Shown piece after piece: positions 56,445-64,000 of a DNA stretch of 64,000 nucleotides. The stretch lies in assembly GCF_000422325.1 (NCBI RefSeq), contig NZ_AULO01000013.1, forward strand, positions 1 through 64,000, given 5' to 3'. A model generated the notes under the pieces. The model saw nothing but the letters and a program-made list of their open reading frames with translations. It ran no database searches and was not told the origin of the DNA. Numbering within the stretch: the stretch's first letter is position 1; each line of letters starts with the position of its first letter. Source of the stretch: Marinospirillum minutulum DSM 6287 (GTDB lineage Bacteria; Pseudomonadota; Gammaproteobacteria; Pseudomonadales; Halomonadaceae). Made by a program: the position numbers and the translations under genes.

Positions 56445-57839
56445 ATGAATGCTAAAGCTATCCCTTCCAGTTTCTTTGATGAACTTAAATCCCTTATTGA
56501 TACAAAAGATTTAATGGTTGATGTGCCAGAAGCTAACCTTCACGACTGGAGTGACGAACAGCCAGGCAAGCCTCAATGCTTAGTTACACCTCGCACCACC
56601 GAACAAGTGGCTAGCATTATGGAACTGTGTAATAGGTATGGCGTTGCTGTTGTGCCTCAAGGCGGCCTAAGTGGGTTAGCTGGTGGTGCTGTTCCTTCAG
56701 AAAATTGCTTACTTTTATCGCTTGCCAAGATGAATAAAATTGAGCACCTAGATGCAGTAGTAGGCACTTTACAAGTGCAGGCAGGTGCAATTCTGCAAAC
56801 CCTTCAGGAAGAAGCAGAAGCTGCTGGTTGGATGTTTGCTCTAGACTTAGGTGCGCGTGGTTCGTGTCAAATAGGCGGCAATATAGCAACCAATGCTGGT
56901 GGCAATAGAGTTATTCGTTATGGTGTAATGCGTGACCTAGTACTAGGCCTAGAAGTGGTTTTACCTGATGGTAAAATCCTTAACCTGCTACAAAGCATGA
57001 AGAAAAATAATACTGGCTTAGATTTACGCCAGCTATTTATTGGTACCGAAGGCACGCTTGGTATTATTACCCGAGCCATCGTTAAACTTCACCCTGGCGT
57101 AACAGGTGCAAATACTGCATTAATCGCTTTTGATGATTACCAAGATGTGCTGCACTTTTTGAAAAAAGCTCAGTCTTCTTTTTCAGGTCTTGTTAGTGCT
57201 TTTGAAGTTATGTGGTCTGATTATTACCAGACGGCACTTAATACGCTAGGTAAAGCTGATCAGTTTGACCAAAAGCACAACTACTACCTTCTTTTTGATA
57301 TTCAAAGTAACGACCCCAAACAGGATTACCCCCAGTTTGAAAAGCTAATGGAAGAAGCTTTTGAAGAAGAGGTAATAAAAAATGCCGTTCTAGCCAATTC
57401 AGACAGAGAAACTCAAGAGCTTTGGGAATTAAGAGATTGCGTTTCAGAAATATTAAAAATTAATGCACCAACCATTAATTTTGATGTATCGGTAGGCTTA
57501 GATAAAATTGGTGAGCTAGCGGCAGAATTGAAAGCAACCTTGTCGCAAAAATTTCCGGACTTAATTACCTTGTTTTTTGGCCATATAGGTGATGGTAATT
57601 TGCACCTAGTCGCTGGTCCTGTTGTAGGTGGACTAACGACTGAACATGCTATTGAAACTGAAGTTTACCGAATCACTAAAGCATTTTTTGGTTCTGTATC
57701 CGCAGAACATGGTATTGGCTTGCACAAAAAGAAATGGTTAAGGCACTCACGATCAGAAATTGAAGTGAGCCTTATGCAAACCCTGAAAGCAGCGATGGAT
57801 CCAAATAAAATAATGAACCCAGGAAAGGTGTTAGATTAA
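56445..57839 (+). CDS. FAD-linked D-2-hydroxyacid dehydrogenase (GlcD/D2HGDH family)
   Basis: 464 residues, VAO/PCMH flavoprotein. FAD-binding 'VVPQGGLSGLAGGAVPSEN' (about 70-88) and 'GGNIATNAGGNRVIRYGVMRD' (about 145; key 'NIATNAGGNRVIRYG'). The C-domain has the metal motif 'FGHIGDGNLHLV' (about 380) and 'SAEHGIGLHKKKW' (about 418). Family members oxidise D-2-hydroxy acids to 2-oxo acids. Next to the aldolase, its product would be the aldolase substrate. Confidence 0.85.
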   Translation: MNAKAIPSSFFDELKSLIDTKDLMVDVPEANLHDWSDEQPGKPQCLVTPRTTEQVASIMELCNRYGVAVVPQGGLSGLAGGAVPSENCLLLSLAKMNKIEHLDAVVGTLQVQAGAILQTLQEEAEAAGWMFALDLGARGSCQIGGNIATNAGGNRVIRYGVMRDLVLGLEVVLPDGKILNLLQSMKKNNTGLDLRQLFIGTEGTLGIITRAIVKLHPGVTGANTALIAFDDYQDVLHFLKKAQSSFSGLVSAFEVMWSDYYQTALNTLGKADQFDQKHNYYLLFDIQSNDPKQDYPQFEKLMEEAFEEEVIKNAVLANSDRETQELWELRDCVSEILKINAPTINFDVSVGLDKIGELAAELKATLSQKFPDLITLFFGHIGDGNLHLVAGPVVGGLTTEHAIETEVYRITKAFFGSVSAEHGIGLHKKKWLRHSRSEIEVSLMQTLKAAMDPNKIMNPGKVLD

Positions 57840-57854
57840 ATTAGTAAGCCCTAA

Positions 57855-58616
57855 TTAGTTTTGGCTGTAGCCATAAACCTCAAAACTTATATCTTTTGCC
57901 GTTTGCTTTACAGTTTCAACAAGTTCAAGTAAACGCTTGTCACTCATATATTCAACAGCACTAGAAACACTGATTGCAGCAATAATATAATCTTTTTTAG
58001 AAAATATTGGCGCTGCTACACAACGAATATTAGAGCTATCTTCACCCAAGTCTAAAGCATAACCTTGTTTAGCATATTCTCTCATTCCATCTATAAAGGT
58101 TTTCTCAAGCTTAAGGTCACCACCTTCTGACCTAAAGATTTCAACTAACTCCTGTTGATTTTTTAATAACAATAAAGCTTTACCAACACCTGTATTGTGT
58201 AATTTTTTCCTACCTCCAATAATTGAACTAATATTAACAGACCTTTTACCAGTAATTTTATCTAAATAAACCACCTCACGTGACTCTTTAACTGCCAAAT
58301 GAACTGTGTCTTGTGTTTTTTCACATAAGGCTTCTAGGTAAGCTCGTGCAGATTTAACTAAATTAGTGCTTTCATAGGCACTAAAACCTAATTGAATAAG
58401 TTTAGAACCTAACTTAAACTTTTTATCATCGCTTTTCTTTAAATAGTTTTTTTCATAAAGGAAGTTAATTATACGATAAGCAGTGCTGTAGGTTAGATCA
58501 CAGTTTTTAGCTAGCGTTGTTATATCTTTTTCGCCTTCGACTAGCTCATCTAGTATTAAGAAGGCACGATCAATTGTTTGACTTTTTGTTTTGACTTTCA
58601 TGGTTTCAGCATTCAA
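57855..58616 (-). CDS. IclR-family transcriptional regulator
   Basis: 253 residues. Winged helix 'ITTLAKNCDLTYSTAYRIINFLYEKNYL' (about 37-64; key 'LTYSTAYRIINFL') and IclR effector domain ('HLAVKESREVVYLDKITGKRSV'; key 'VVYLDKI', 'HNTGVGKALL' about 137). It is convergent with the FAD-dehydrogenase gene and most likely controls the TRAP-aldolase locus. The IclR DNA is more AT-rich than its neighbours. Confidence 0.88.
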   Translation of the reverse strand: MNAETMKVKTKSQTIDRAFLILDELVEGEKDITTLAKNCDLTYSTAYRIINFLYEKNYLKKSDDKKFKLGSKLIQLGFSAYESTNLVKSARAYLEALCEKTQDTVHLAVKESREVVYLDKITGKRSVNISSIIGGRKKLHNTGVGKALLLLKNQQELVEIFRSEGGDLKLEKTFIDGMREYAKQGYALDLGEDSSNIRCVAAPIFSKKDYIIAAISVSSAVEYMSDKRLLELVETVKQTAKDISFEVYGYSQN

Positions 58617-58702
58617 ATAATGAGTTTAATTGCTAAGTATTTTATCACATATTCCAATTAAAGCAGCTTGTTAGACATTGCTATAAAAATGCCATTAGTT
58701 AA

Positions 58703-58738
58703 AAAAAGGTACAGGGCTTGTTAGCTCTGTACCTTTTT
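58703..58738 (-). terminator. Terminator of the reductase operon (both strands T-rich)
   Basis: 15-bp arms AAAAAGGTACAGGGC (58703-58717) and GCTCTGTACCTTTTT (58724-58738) with one G-T pair and a TTGTTA loop. Ends the minus-strand reductase operon. Confidence 0.9.
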
Positions 58739-58772
58739 GTTATCAACTAAGGCGTATCAAAAACTTGAGTAT

Positions 58773-59807
58773 TTAACCTGCTGCCACATGAATCACGCGT
58801 TTGCCAAAGTTTTCACCTTTAAGAAGGCCAATAAAGGCTTCTGGTGCTTTTTCTAAGCCAGAGATTATTTCTTCACGGTACTTAATTTCGCCTTTTTCAA
58901 TCCACTGGGTCATTTCTTTAGCAAATTCTGGATAGAGGTGGCCAAAATCATCAAAAATAATAAAACCCTGCATAGTAATTTTTTTACACAGAATTAGCCC
59001 CATCAACCAGTTCATTCTGTCGGGGCCTTCTGGTAACTGGGTGGCATTGTACTGGGATACCAAACCACAAACAGGAACACGCGCATTGGCATTAAGTAGT
59101 GGCAAAACAGCATCCAGCACTTTACCGCCCACATTTTCGTAATAAATATCGATTCCCGCTGGCGTTGCTTGGGCAAGTTGTTCTGCAAAATCAGCCGCTT
59201 TATGGTCTAGGCAAGCATCAAAGCCTAGCTCTTCAACAGCATAACGGCACTTTTCTTCGCCACCGGCAACACCCACGACACGGCAACCCAAAAGCTTGCC
59301 AATTTGACCAACCGTAGCACCAACTGGGCCTGTAGCAGCTGCAACAACCAGTGTTTCACCCGCTTTAGGTTTACCAATTTGAGTAAGCCCAGCCCAAGCA
59401 GTAAACCCTGGCATACCTAAAATGCCTAACGCCCAAGATGGATGTGCAGGTTTGCTACCTAAATTAGTCACACCGCTACCATCGGACAGCGCATAATCTT
59501 GCCAGCCGTTAAAGCTAAGCATCCAATCGCCCACAGCAAAGTTTTTAAGGTTAGAACTAACCACCTGCGCAACCGTAGCACCAATCATTACTTCACCAAG
59601 TTGTACTGGTTCAGCATAAGAAGGCGCATCACTCATTCGACCCCGCATGTAAGGATCAAGTGATAGGTATTCAGTACGCAGCAACATTTGTTGATCGCCC
59701 GCAGAAGGAATAGCCGTTTCATTTAGTTGCAACGTTTCTTGGGTTGGTTCACCCTGTGGGCGTTCTGCTAAAACAAGTCTGCGATTAACTAAGGTATTTT
59801 GTGTCAT
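58773..59807 (-). CDS. NADP-dependent medium-chain reductase (CurA/YncB-like)
   Basis: 344 residues from MTQNTLVNRRLVLAERPQG, chosen because GGAG lies 8 nt before it; the longer reading overlaps the yqhD-like gene. Zinc-free MDR family: 'LSLDPYMRGRMSD' (about 55), 'GMPGFTAWAGLTQIG' (about 132) and 'VVAAATGPVGATVGQIGKLLG' (key 'AATGPVGATVGQ', about 154). E. coli CurA reduces double bonds of enones such as curcumin. Operon partner of the aldehyde reductase, so reactive carbonyl detoxification is likely. Confidence 0.88.
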   Translation of the reverse strand: MTQNTLVNRRLVLAERPQGEPTQETLQLNETAIPSAGDQQMLLRTEYLSLDPYMRGRMSDAPSYAEPVQLGEVMIGATVAQVVSSNLKNFAVGDWMLSFNGWQDYALSDGSGVTNLGSKPAHPSWALGILGMPGFTAWAGLTQIGKPKAGETLVVAAATGPVGATVGQIGKLLGCRVVGVAGGEEKCRYAVEELGFDACLDHKAADFAEQLAQATPAGIDIYYENVGGKVLDAVLPLLNANARVPVCGLVSQYNATQLPEGPDRMNWLMGLILCKKITMQGFIIFDDFGHLYPEFAKEMTQWIEKGEIKYREEIISGLEKAPEAFIGLLKGENFGKRVIHVAAG

Positions 59808-59817
59808 GTTGCTTCTC

Positions 59818-60975
59818 CTATAAAGCGGCTTCAAGAATACGGCGGGCATCGGTAGGTGTAATGGCTTGATGTTCGCCCAGAGCAGTCATGCCATGCGCTT
59901 CTAATGCTGCAACAATAATTTCAATTTCCGCCGCAGCAATACCATAGTCTCCTAAACGTGTTTTGATGCCCAGTTGCTCAAAGAAGTTACGCGTTGCTTC
60001 TATCACAGCATCAATACGTGCTTCTTCAGTACCTTCGGTAATACCCCAAACATTGCTGGCATATTGCAGCAATTTTTCACGCTTAGGTTCACGTTGGTCA
60101 TTCATTAAAGCAGGCAAAACCACTGCTAAAGTACGCGCATGATCGGTATCATTTAATGCAGTTATTTCATGTCCAATCATATGGCTTGCCCAATCATGAG
60201 GTACACCCGCACCAATAAGACCATTCAGCGCCAAGGTTGCTGTCCACATTAAGTTGGCACGAATATCGTAATCTTTAGGTGTTTCAAGCGCTTTAGGACC
60301 CAGTTCAATTAATGTGCGAAGCAGGCTTTCAGCAAAACCATCTTGAACATAAGCAGCCGATGGGTAGGTAAGGTATTGCTCAATAATATGAACAAATGCA
60401 TCAGCAACACCATTGGCTAGCTGGCGAGGCGGCAGGGTGTAGGTTACTTCTGGGTCTAACACGGAAAAAAGTGGGTAACAAAGCGGACTACCAAAGGGAA
60501 GTTTGGCCCCTTTTTCAGCATTCGTAATAACACCACCCGCATTCATTTCTGAACCAGTGGCAGGCAAGGTTAGTACCGAACCGAAGGGAAGCGCTTGGCT
60601 AATAACTTTTCCACCGCTGGTTAGAATATCCCAAGCATCACCTTCGTATTTTGCTGCCGCTGCTATAAATTTTGTGGCATCTATCACTGACCCACCACCT
60701 ACAGCTAAAAGAAAATCAATGTTGTTTTCTTTAATTACTTCCACTGCTTTCATTGCTGTGGCATAGCGAGGGTTGGGTTCAATACCACCAAACTCAACAA
60801 GACTATAATCAGCCAAGGCATCACGAACCTGACCCAACACACCTGTGCGCTCTGCACTACCACCACCATAAAGAATTAAAACCTTAGCATCTGCAGCTAC
60901 CTGTTGTTTTAAGTCAGCTATAGTGCCTTTACCAAATATAATGCGGGTAGGGTTTTGAAAGTTAAAATTATTCAT
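59818..60975 (-). CDS. yqhD: Iron-containing alcohol dehydrogenase / aldehyde reductase (YqhD-like)
   Basis: 385 residues, closely following E. coli YqhD: 'NFNFQNPTRIIFGKGTI', 'LLAVGGGSVIDATKFIAAA' (about 90-108), 'LTLPATGSEMNAGGV' (about 137) and 'GVPHDWASHMIGHEITAL' (metal His residues, about 255-272). YqhD reduces short and oxidised aldehydes with NADPH. A TetR-type operator lies 33 bp upstream of the start. Confidence 0.88.
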   Translation of the reverse strand: MNNFNFQNPTRIIFGKGTIADLKQQVAADAKVLILYGGGSAERTGVLGQVRDALADYSLVEFGGIEPNPRYATAMKAVEVIKENNIDFLLAVGGGSVIDATKFIAAAAKYEGDAWDILTSGGKVISQALPFGSVLTLPATGSEMNAGGVITNAEKGAKLPFGSPLCYPLFSVLDPEVTYTLPPRQLANGVADAFVHIIEQYLTYPSAAYVQDGFAESLLRTLIELGPKALETPKDYDIRANLMWTATLALNGLIGAGVPHDWASHMIGHEITALNDTDHARTLAVVLPALMNDQREPKREKLLQYASNVWGITEGTEEARIDAVIEATRNFFEQLGIKTRLGDYGIAAAEIEIIVAALEAHGMTALGEHQAITPTDARRILEAAL

Positions 60976-61006
60976 AAATCTGTTTCCTTTCGTTAAACTA
61001 GATATT

Positions 61007-61025
61007 ACTAGACCGGTCGTCTAGT
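61007..61025 (-). promoter_or_regulatory. NemR-like operator in front of the yqhD-like gene
   Basis: ACTAGACCGGTCGTCTAGT, near-perfect inverted repeat with half-sites CTAGAC/GTCTAG. A second copy lies before the TetR gene (61648-61666), differing only in the centre (CCG vs CCA) and the outermost base. Confidence 0.85.
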
Positions 61026-61040
61026 TTTTGGGCAAAAAAA

Positions 61041-61628
61041 TTACGGCCGTGGAACCAGTGCTTCGGTAGCACGCATGGCTGCGTTTAGGGATGCATCATT
61101 ATGTGAAAGGCTAGCAACAAGACTTGCGCCAAGCCAGAGGTGATAAATTGTTTCAGCCAAGGCAACTGGGTCATCTAGCTGGGCAATCGTGCCTTCTGCA
61201 ACACCTTCTTTTAAAGTGTTAGCCAAGTAAGCAAGAATGCTCTCTACCCCTTGATGCAAAATACTGCTCATCGCTGGCGACAAGTCAGCAACCTCTGCTG
61301 ATAAACGCACTACTAGGCAGCGATCTTCAGGGTTAGGGCTTACTTGTTTTCTATGCCAATCTGTAAAATAAGCGAGAAATCTTGACCTAGCATTCATTTT
61401 TAGATGCTGAAGCGAGTTAGCTAGCCGACCTTTATATTCTGTAATAAAGTCTTCTAATAAGGCGCAGCCGTAGGCTTCTTTAGAGGCGAAGTAATGATAA
61501 AAAGACCCTTTGGGTACACTAGCTACTTTTAATAGTTCACTAAGGCCAACGCCTGTGTAACCTTTTTGAGCAGTTAAGCGACGACCAACGGTCAGAATGT
61601 GTGTGCGAGTAGCTTTTTGATCTTCCAT
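61041..61628 (-). CDS. TetR-family regulator, NemR-like, with conserved redox cysteine
   Basis: 195 residues. HTH 'GVGLSELLKVASVPKGSFYHYFASKEA' (about 26-52; key 'GLSELLKVASVPKGSFYHYF') is very close to E. coli NemR. 'EDRCLVVRLSAEVADLS' carries Cys104, equal to the NemR Cys that reacts with hypochlorite and electrophiles. 'LYHLWLGASL'-like segment follows. It should repress itself and the yqhD-curA-like genes and release DNA on Cys modification. Confidence 0.85.
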   Translation of the reverse strand: MEDQKATRTHILTVGRRLTAQKGYTGVGLSELLKVASVPKGSFYHYFASKEAYGCALLEDFITEYKGRLANSLQHLKMNARSRFLAYFTDWHRKQVSPNPEDRCLVVRLSAEVADLSPAMSSILHQGVESILAYLANTLKEGVAEGTIAQLDDPVALAETIYHLWLGASLVASLSHNDASLNAAMRATEALVPRP

Positions 61629-61647
61629 AGGTGCTAATATACAGACT

Positions 61648-61666
61648 ACTAGACCAGTCGTCTAGA
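61648..61666 (-). promoter_or_regulatory. NemR-like operator in front of the TetR gene (autoregulation)
   Basis: ACTAGACCAGTCGTCTAGA, 20 bp before the regulator start; 17 of 19 positions equal the copy at 61007. Confidence 0.85.
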
Positions 61667-61698
61667 TGTGGAACAACAATATCAGAATTGCTTATCAG

Positions 61699-63585
61699 CT
61701 ACCTGAGATGGTTTTCACTTGCAAGAGTAAAGGTATTTTTTCCTTTTTTCTTACTCTGATACATGGCTCTATCTGAAGCCATGAGCAAGTCATCAATAGT
61801 AACGCCATCAGTTGGGCAGAAACTAATACCGATACTCGCACCAACTTGACCGCTTTTTCCAGATTCAAGCGGTATTGTCTGCCCAACAACTTCTAGAATT
61901 TTTTGAGCCACACTCAAGGCATCTTGCTCTGTATTTACTTGAGATAAAATAATGACAAATTCATCACCACCCAACCGAGCAACCGTGTCTGTTTTACGCA
62001 CTAAACCTTTTAACCTAGCAGATACAACCTTTAGAACCGTATCACCCGCATCATGCCCTAGGGTATCGTTGACTGCTTTAAAACCATCTAAGTCTATAAA
62101 AAGCAGTGCCGCTTTAGTTTTTTCACGCAGACTACGAGCAACTACCTGCTGTAACCGATCAAAGAATAAGGATCTGTTAGGCAAACCTGTAAGGCGGTCG
62201 TAATAGGCTAAGACTTCAAGGCGTTCTTTTTCTGTTTCACGCAAAGTAACGTCAAGCGCTGCAAAGAAGTAAGACTCATCTTGTATAGCCAAAAATACTT
62301 CTAAATACTGGTAGTCGCCACTCTTATTACGAAACCTGAGCATAAGTGTTTGATCATAGCTGCCATCTTGCAAGCTTCGTATGGAGGATATAAAGCGTTC
62401 TTTGTCTTCAGGGTGAGCATACTCAACTAGGCTAACCCCTTCAAAGTCTTCTAAGGTGTAACCTAACTCTTTTTCCCAAGCTGGGTTAAGTCTTTGGCAA
62501 ACACCTTCTTTATCCGTTATAGCCATAAGGCTGGGTGTCAGCTCAAAAAAGTGGGTTAGCTGTTCACTTAGGTTTTTTGCCCTAGCCTCTATACTTTCTA
62601 CTTTAAGTGCAGATTTTTGGCGGGCGCGTTGAGATAGATAAAGCGCTAAGCCTGTAGCAAGGTTAAGAAACAAATAAATAACCGCAATATAAATTATATT
62701 AAGGTACAAGGCTTGGTTAAGCTTTGCTGTATTACGTGCAACACCTAGTATCAAAGGTTTGTTCATGTATAGATTTGGAGGGGAAATAGTACGAACAGCA
62801 ATAAAGGATTGCTCATTATTGGCAAGAACAGTCTCTGAAAAGAATGATGCTTCTCGACCGCTTTCACGGTGTTGCGTAAAAAGACTGCCCGGCCTAGCTA
62901 AGTTTTGACCCTGTGTAGCTACCACCTCTGGTTCCCACGCAAAGACTAGCCCATCACCATGCACTAATGCCGCCCAAGTCTCTTCGGTAGGTCTTAAACT
63001 ACTGAGAGATTCCTTATACTCTTCAGCATTAAGAAGAATATAAACCACACCAGAAAAATTGCCTTGTTCGTCTAAAATGGCCTTAGAAAAAGCAATCAAC
63101 CAATCACCGTAGATGCCCTCAAAAGGAGGGCTAACAAAAAGTAGTTCTTCTTGCGGTGTGCTTTTAGGCACATGAAAATAATTACGGTAGGTAAAAGATT
63201 TACCAACCACTTGAGGCTTGCTTGAGGCTACAGTCTTGCCTTTTTTATTTGCTATGGAAATAACTTGAATGCTCGGCATAGCGGAGCTAAGTAACTCTAA
63301 CCTTTCACCAAGCAGTTTGTTGCTTCCAGCTTTTTCTTCCCAGTCAGGTGCCAGCATTGAACGAATTTTATCGAGGGTCGTACTGATTCTTTCTAATTGT
63401 TGACCAATAACATATTCCGATGCCGCAGCAGAGCGAATTAGCTGCCCTTTTTCTTGAAGAAGGGTTGCTTGGTGTGTTGAATATTGGTGATAAGCTAACA
63501 ACAAAGCAATAAAAACCGAGATGGTAGAAAAAACCATCCACTCGGACACAAAATGCCGAAAAAATGCAGGTGAATGATTTTTCAT
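61699..63585 (-). CDS. Membrane diguanylate cyclase with Cache and PAS domains
   Basis: 628 residues. An N-terminal helix (about 15-32), periplasmic dCache-like sensor (about 33-295), second helix (about 298-320), PAS/PAC (about 340-450, 'GYTLEDFEGVSLVEYAHPED'; key 'GYTLEDF') and GGDEF domain (about 460-620). The active loop 'RLGGDEFVII' is intact and the inhibitory I-site RKTD lies five residues before it. No EAL domain. It makes c-di-GMP in response to an unknown periplasmic ligand. Confidence 0.92.
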   Translation of the reverse strand: MKNHSPAFFRHFVSEWMVFSTISVFIALLLAYHQYSTHQATLLQEKGQLIRSAAASEYVIGQQLERISTTLDKIRSMLAPDWEEKAGSNKLLGERLELLSSAMPSIQVISIANKKGKTVASSKPQVVGKSFTYRNYFHVPKSTPQEELLFVSPPFEGIYGDWLIAFSKAILDEQGNFSGVVYILLNAEEYKESLSSLRPTEETWAALVHGDGLVFAWEPEVVATQGQNLARPGSLFTQHRESGREASFFSETVLANNEQSFIAVRTISPPNLYMNKPLILGVARNTAKLNQALYLNIIYIAVIYLFLNLATGLALYLSQRARQKSALKVESIEARAKNLSEQLTHFFELTPSLMAITDKEGVCQRLNPAWEKELGYTLEDFEGVSLVEYAHPEDKERFISSIRSLQDGSYDQTLMLRFRNKSGDYQYLEVFLAIQDESYFFAALDVTLRETEKERLEVLAYYDRLTGLPNRSLFFDRLQQVVARSLREKTKAALLFIDLDGFKAVNDTLGHDAGDTVLKVVSARLKGLVRKTDTVARLGGDEFVIILSQVNTEQDALSVAQKILEVVGQTIPLESGKSGQVGASIGISFCPTDGVTIDDLLMASDRAMYQSKKKGKNTFTLASENHLR

Positions 63586-63671
63586 CTTGTTATTCTTCTT
63601 CCATCAACATTAAGAGTAAATTCCAACCACAAAACTAGTTAACAGCCTGCATTATAGCCTTTAAATAGCAT

Positions 63672-63688
63672 TTACTGCACTGCAGTAA
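63672..63688. promoter_or_regulatory. Perfect palindrome with a PhaR-type core
   Basis: TTACTGCAC TGCAGTAA (written with a gap at its centre base) contains CTGC-N3-GCAG, the PhaR consensus, 87 bp upstream of the diguanylate cyclase start. It shares TGCA half-sites with the phasin operators. Confidence 0.45.
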
Positions 63689-63767
63689 TACTAACAGCTA
63701 AATAGGTAACCAACCTAAGTGAAACAACCAAAAGACTAGCTGTTTGATAGAACAGCAAACCAAAGCA

Positions 63768-63780
63768 TGAATAGTTTTCA
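63768..63780 (+). promoter_or_regulatory. MetR-type box upstream of the mesX-like gene
   Basis: TGAATAGTTTTCA matches TGAA-N5-TTCA exactly, the MetR consensus, 105 bp before the ATG. Confidence 0.65.
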
Positions 63781-63884
63781 ATGAATCGCTGAAATAACAT
63801 CACTTTTATTCATGTTAATATCCACGTATAAATGTATCCATTCTTAGCTCCCAGCAATTAACACTTATTGGATACCAGAAGACC

Positions 63885-64000
63885 ATGACTAACAATTTTG
63901 TATTTACTGTTAATAGCATTGATTTTGATGAAAACTATCAGCCAGCAAACACTACACGTGCAACAACCAACTTCGCTAACCTAGCCAGAGGTGAGAGTCG
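63885..64000 (+). CDS. mesX: DUF1852 protein, MesX-like (5' part only)
   Basis: Thirty-nine codons to the window edge, beginning MTNNFVFTVNSIDFDENYQP and containing 'TTNFANLARGES', which I recognise as the N-terminus of DUF1852 (MesX). MesX accompanies MesD, a folate-independent, oxygen-requiring methionine synthase related to the MetE core; a mesD gene would be expected just beyond the window. The MetR-type box upstream agrees with methionine control. Judged from a short N-terminus, so moderate confidence. Confidence 0.65.
   Translation, partial: MTNNFVFTVNSIDFDENYQPANTTRATTNFANLARGES

Noticed and set aside
1-64000. CRISPR array or prophage
   Set aside because: No regularly spaced repeats and no phage structural, lysis or packaging genes were seen on either strand.

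Overview
The window reads as chromosome of a moderately AT-rich gammaproteobacterium. Gene neighbourhoods resemble Pseudomonas/Oceanospirillales (trpGDC-crp/vfr-osmC, coq7, fdxA-mutS, cinA-recA-recX, alaS-lysC-csrA-tRNA-Ser-tRNA-Arg). A complete Mrp Na+/H+ antiporter, TRAP transporter and PHA granule genes suggest a saline or alkaline aquatic heterotroph, perhaps an Oceanospirillaceae relative such as Marinospirillum. The taxonomic guess is inference from gene order only.

Layout. 1-2095: mobile edge, with an IS1182-like transposase running off the left end and two integron gene cassettes (a YbjQ-like protein and a secreted unknown) with recognisable attC sites, but no integrase. 2363-6232: rlmD and trpGDC. 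6248-10945: an FNR-box-controlled dmsABC-chaperone operon for anaerobic DMSO/N-oxide-type respiration, placed between trpC and crp/vfr. 10954-15409: crp/vfr, an OsmC-family gene, carboxynorspermidine dehydrogenase and decarboxylase (alternative polyamine route) and coq7. 15440-21086: ackA, pta, HIT protein, fdxA and mutS, all on the minus strand. 21159-28987: SBF-like transporter, pncC, recA (LexA box), recX, alaS, lysC and csrA, whose tail is cut by an in-frame ochre codon. 29152-29465: tRNA-Ser(GCT) and two identical tRNA-Arg(ACG). 29548-32244: orphan phosphoribulokinase, thioesterase and purD. 32643-37549: a full branched-chain amino-acid-type ABC importer (livKHMGF). 37613-38681: phasin with likely PhaR operators, and phaR. 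38832-41341: two unknown proteins, a PilZ-like protein and rsmE. 41466-47292: mrpA(B)CDEFG. 47289-51385: corA, hemH, two small proteins and a panE-like reductase.

51596-58616: a compact catabolic locus, with a TRAP transporter (dctPQM), acylating acetaldehyde dehydrogenase, 4-hydroxy-2-oxovalerate aldolase, an FAD-linked D-2-hydroxyacid dehydrogenase and an IclR regulator. It lacks the ring-cleavage and hydratase genes that usually accompany the aldolase pair. My reading is uptake of a 2-hydroxy (for example 2,4-dihydroxy) acid, oxidation to the 2-oxo acid, cleavage to pyruvate plus acetaldehyde, then acetyl-CoA. 58773-61666: a NemR-like redox TetR regulator with a CurA-like reductase and YqhD-like aldehyde reductase, framed by two copies of one operator. 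61699-63585: a Cache-PAS-GGDEF diguanylate cyclase. 63885-end: start of a DUF1852/MesX gene preceded by a perfect MetR-type box.

The strongest candidates for follow-up are the integrase-less cassette pair, the truncated csrA with GGA hairpins in its leader, the TRAP/aldolase pathway, replacement of speD by the carboxynorspermidine pair, the NemR-type operator pair, and a terminator-like hairpin inside recX.
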